From: Apostichopus japonicus
Taxonomy: Eukaryota > Echinodermata > Holothuroidea > Aspidochirotida > Stichopodidae
Assembly (NCBI RefSeq): GCF_037975245.1
Contig: NC_092565.1
Coordinates: forward strand, 4,651,499-4,715,498
Length of the DNA: 64,000 bases
Direction: 5' to 3'
Every line of letters starts with the position of its first letter. Position 1 is the first letter of the stretch. Of this stretch, positions 60,499 through 64,000 are shown piece after piece. The translations under genes were made by a program, and so were the position numbers. The notes under the pieces were generated by a model. That model was not told the DNA's origin, did no database searches, and saw only the letters and a program-made list of their open reading frames with translations.

Positions 60499-60833
60499 CA
60501 GGGGTTCCCTAACTGGGGTGCATGAACCCCCAGGGGGTGCGTGAGTATCCCAGGGGGTTCGTGAGACGTTTCTGAAAGTCAAAACTAGAGTACTTTTTGT
60601 TGAACTAAACTCTGATATATCATATAATTTCGTGATGTTCAAAAGTCGTATCTATCGACAAACTTTTCTTTCTTCATTACAATATTACACTATGAACTTG
60701 ATCTTTTACGAAGCACTGTTAGGCGTATTATAGTATAATAATGACTCAGATCGGGTGTCTCGAAAAGTTGGGGTTCGGGGACAACTCTGACATCCACAGG
60801 TGGTTCGTGGGGGATAAAGTTAGGGAAAGCCTG
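60499..60833 (+). mobile_element. hAT-type MITE inserted at the GPCR stop codon
   Basis: A 335-bp element with inverted ends CAGGGGTTCCCTAACT and CAGGCTTTCCCTAACT, flanked by the perfect 8-bp duplication CTCTAAAC (60491-60498 and 60834-60841). The left duplication contains the last sense codon, the TAA stop and two 3'UTR bases of the GPCR. It is a full-length relative of the copy at 37016-37340. No open frame is present. Confidence 0.93.
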
Positions 60834-60841
60834 CTCTAAAC

Positions 60842-61140
60842 TGATGTTTATAAGAAGTTTTAATCCTGTAAGGGGATCTATTGCCCTGTGTAGGATTGTA
60901 GTAAGATTTGTGTTCATTTATTCTTAGCTCTCATCTCAGATTTACATATCGTATTATTTTCGGTTGAACATACAACAAACGTCGATTGATTGTGTGTAAT
61001 CTGTACATAGTTTTAGATGCGGACATGAGACATTCACGGCTTGAAGCGTGTAAAACCTTTCATTTTGTCAGGAGATAAAGTCCTGCCTCAACTGAATATA
61101 TAATGAAATGTTAAAGATCCTCGGCGTACCCACAAATATA
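60842..61140. other. GPCR 3' flank
   Basis: Short AT-rich flank ending in a TA-rich run that became the target site of the next element. No clean AATAAA is seen. Confidence 0.4.
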
Positions 61141-61148
61141 TATATAAT

Positions 61149-62247
61149 CAGGCGCGGCGGAACGGAAAAATTATTGGGGGGGCTAATGTGTGGAGACTAT
61201 CTAAGCGGAGCGCCACCATCGGTTGGCGCGGAGCGAACAAGAAAATTTTGGGTTTTTTCAAACCCCCAGATGGCCGGAAACGGCACTTCCCGAGTGTTTT
61301 ATGCTGCGAATACCTAGCCCTAAAATATGGGTCTCCAGCCTGCAATTTCTCAGATTGCACGTAAAAGTCTGTAAAAACATTGTAATTTGTATATTCGATG
61401 GTGTTTTAAGAGAGTAGCTATTACTCGTAGTGTACTCGCAAAGACGTTTTTGAGTGTAGTAAGGGCAGTGGCGGAGCTAGGGGTATTGGTCAGGGGGGCA
61501 AGAATGATCTGTAGGGGCGCTTTCGATACTATCTAAGCGGAGCGCCACCACAGGTTGGCGCGGAGCGTACAGAAAATTTTTGAGTAAAGTTACTCCCTAG
61601 ATTGCAGGAAATGACCCTTTCCGGGCCTTGCTAATTTGCAGATAAACGGAGAATAAATAGGTGTCGTCGCCTTTTGTCGGAAAATTACACCAACAGAATA
61701 TGACAAATGTCAATAGGTATATGAGAGGGCAATAAAATAGTCAATAATCGCGAATAAGTTAAAAGTAGTGAAAAGCTGAAAAGGGCGCCAGCAGTCCATT
61801 TGAGTCCGTCAGGAGGGGGGGGGGGATCCGCCCCCTGACTGTATATATGGACGCTCCGCCACTAAGTAAGGGGATGTTGGAGAACTGGCTGAAATGAGGC
61901 AAGTCATTGGCCTAAGACGAAGTTGTGCTACGCTTACCGGTACTCACACTAACTGCTTCCACTTTTCACGGGGGGGGGGGGGGAGACGCGGTTGGGGTGA
62001 CAATGTGGTCTATAGCCAGGGGACGGTCCGAGGGACCAGGGTCCCCAGCAATTACTAAAATTATTACACCTATATCGTATACGTGTGCATCGGACAGATC
62101 GACAAGTATACATTGAAAAATGGGCAGATGCACGTTTCGGAGCCTTGGTAAATATTGGGGGGGGGGGGCTTATCACGCATTTGCCCCCTCAACTTTTTCA
62201 TTGGGGGGCTGAGCCCCCCCCAAGCCCCCCCGGTTCCGCCGCCACTG
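61149..62247. mobile_element. hAT-like element, 1.1 kb, with nested insertion
   Basis: The perfect 8-bp duplication TATATAAT (61141-61148 and 62248-62255) flanks inverted ends CAGGCGCGGCGGAAC and CAGTGGCGGCGGAACCG. The shared module, inverted, lies about 45 bp inside the left end. There is no transposase frame. G and C runs near 61968-61983 and 62158-62230 are extreme. Confidence 0.88.
61466..61864. mobile_element. Nested hAT-like MITE, 399 bp
   Basis: Flanked by AGTAAGGG (61458-61465 and 61865-61872). Ends are CAGTGGCGGAGCTAGG and TAGTGGCGGAGCGTCC. A module copy sits about 62 bp inside the left end. It is inserted within the element at 61149-62247 and is therefore younger than it. Confidence 0.88.
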
Positions 62248-62599
62248 TATATAATGATTTACTCATGTTGAAACATTTTAGCCAGCGTTTAATAACCATA
62301 CTCGACTCATTTTCCTTTCTGGTATATTATGTAGACTATATAGTTGTTTGCGGTAAGTGTTTTTTTTTTATGTCTGAATATAATATGTGCATGGAGGTAT
62401 ACCAAACCTGAAGGAAAATATACTTTTGAAAAGCTTCGAGCAATTATTAACCTTTAAATTACAATGTTGAGCATATATGTTTGTTATGCATGTTAGCATG
62501 CTTGTTTCGACAATCGGGACTTATCAATCAATTCATATTTCAAAAATTTGCTTAATCTAATGATTTAACTTAAAAGTGAGCTGATGTACTAATGCAAGA

Positions 62600-63215
62600 A
62601 TTTTCTTTAGAAATGGTGAATAATCATGCGCGGGTCCCATCTTTTGGGAATTCGCAAATTATTAGAATATTAGACAGCTTATTCTCTGAGTAATTCATCA
62701 CTTTGGGACAAAATGAAAGTCACATATGTTGGAACTATATAGATAAATTGAAAAATACCTTCAACGTGAGTAAATCATAGGCCTATCCAATTCCTTCAAG
62801 TACCCCAAGACGCTTGTCCTATAATTCACCGGAAAATTAATAAATGTGCAGGGATTTCTTGTCCGAATACACAAATCGTGCAAATAACGCGGAAATTACG
62901 GTAACACTGTGGGTTGGGACTATTCCATTCTTCGCTAAGGTGTTTTGTGTTACTGGTCTTTTCTTTTAAATAATCGTGCGTTGGTCTCATCGCTTGGGGG
63001 AAATAAGAACTTAAAGAATAATAAAATCTTTATGCTCTGAGTAATTGTGCATCCGTTGTATACAAAATGTTAAATTTCTCAATATAAAATTTAATTCATT
63101 TTTTTTTTACTTTATAGATAAATTGATAAATACACGAGTATCTAAACATACAAACTGGTAACAAAATTATACTGTTTTCTGCATTTGGTTGACGTCGGTA
63201 AATCGTCAACAAATC
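62600..63215 (+). repeat. Diverged direct duplication (two units about 350 bp apart)
   Basis: The segment from about 62620 (AATAATCATGCGCGGGTCCC) recurs from about 62970 (AATAATCGTGCGTTGGTCTC). Both copies continue through CTCTGAGTAATT and TATAGATAAATTGA to a GTAAATC-containing end. It is non-coding and bounded by no visible inverted repeats. Confidence 0.6.
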
Positions 63216-64000
63216 ATGCAGTTTTTTATATTTGTAAGTATGTTTAAACGAGCGTATAATGTTTCCATGTCACCTTAACAATGTTTCGTTACCGCTCTCC
63301 GTCTTGGCTGCTATCTCGCAAAGTAAACGGTGCCGCCCTTCAAAGGAAGCGAACCACATATTTTGGTTATTCTCTTATTATAACGAAATAATGGCGATAA
63401 ACCCCTCAAGTTGCATTTTGCGTTAGGAGTACGGTATAATGTTTCATTATCCTATAAAAAAAAACGCTTAATATTCATACAGAGATCAGTGAAAAAAATC
63501 AGCACTTATAGTGAATGAAAGTATCGGTCGATGGAATCGTTCTTTTCTAATGTAACAAAATGTGCGCAAATGTTGGTAGCATAGACATATGCTAAGAAGC
63601 TTCAATTCCAAGAGACAGTCTAAAGTAGAAGTATGCTCCCTTCCATCAGTAAGGATTTAACGCATTTAATGCTCACCTCACTCACACTTTTTGGAATTAC
63701 ATTTGCCGGATTTCTTTTGATCTTATACGTCTGTTAAAAGCAGTTCAATTTGACTCACTTTCAGAGAAAGTGATTTCTTTGTATTTATTTCAAAAGGAAA
63801 CTCACAACAGATAAAACATTTACCGCAGCATTGCGAAGATTGCAGCATTGCGGCTGTTTGTCTTTTACTGTCCATAAAGTACATAGTTACTCGGGGACAG
63901 TCTTGTCATTAGTTCCCGATGACGTCATAGGGGCTTTGGCTTAGCAGGCTGTCAAGACAGAACTCACAGCAAGGCTTTACGTAAATGATGTTCATTATTG
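63216..64000. other. Right edge of window, nothing recognised except a CRE
   Basis: No coding sequence is recognised. A perfect TGACGTCA lies at 63920-63927 in a slightly GC-richer patch, which could belong to a promoter continuing past the window edge. Confidence 0.35.

Overview
The window looks like nuclear DNA of an animal, most likely a marine invertebrate deuterostome such as an echinoderm. This is inferred from AT-rich sequence, many small GT-AG introns, one strong match each to the vertebrate SUPV3L1 and ALMS1 families, many short non-autonomous DNA transposons and tRNA-derived SINE-like repeats, and frequent TAGGCCTA and TACAGTA words. The species cannot be fixed from the sequence.

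Layout. (1) 350-9033, minus strand: thirteen exons of the mitochondrial RNA helicase SUPV3L1 (SUV3). They run from the initiator Met to near the C-terminus; the last part lies left of the window. A YY1-type promoter motif sits 130 bp upstream of its start codon. (2) 9.2-28.9 kb: gene-poor DNA with a foldback MITE, a SINE-like copy, two decayed THAP zinc-finger fragments in opposite orientation within a cluster of palindromic CRE and E-box sites, and a possible untranslated first exon/promoter for the next gene near 20.6-21.2 kb. (3) 29025-47172, plus strand: thirteen coding exons of an ALMS1 (Alstrom syndrome protein 1) orthologue, about 2070 residues, ending in the complete ALMS motif. Its introns hold a hAT MITE, two SINE-like copies and two short tandem arrays. 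(4) 47.2-53.4 kb: AT-rich 3' flank with several AATAAA signals. (5) 53.4-55.5 kb: a hAT-type element with another element nested inside. (6) 58979-60496, plus strand: an intronless class A GPCR of 505 residues, with a TATA box upstream and a hAT MITE inserted so that its target-site duplication covers the stop codon. (7) 61.1-62.3 kb: a second nested pair of hAT-like elements. (8) 62.5-64 kb: a diverged duplication and otherwise featureless DNA.

The three protein genes have unrelated roles: mitochondrial RNA turnover, centrosome/cilium base, and cell-surface signalling. Nothing suggests a functional cluster. The most unusual signals are the short ALMS1 with four dispersed D-S/A-L-x3-V-x2-L/M-L helices and no long tandem-repeat block; a GC-AG intron in SUPV3L1; a GPCR lacking Asp2.50 and Trp6.48; and a roughly 95-bp module placed 45-70 bp inside one end of four different hAT-like elements. 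All exon boundaries were worked out by hand from splice signals, reading-frame continuity and family conservation.
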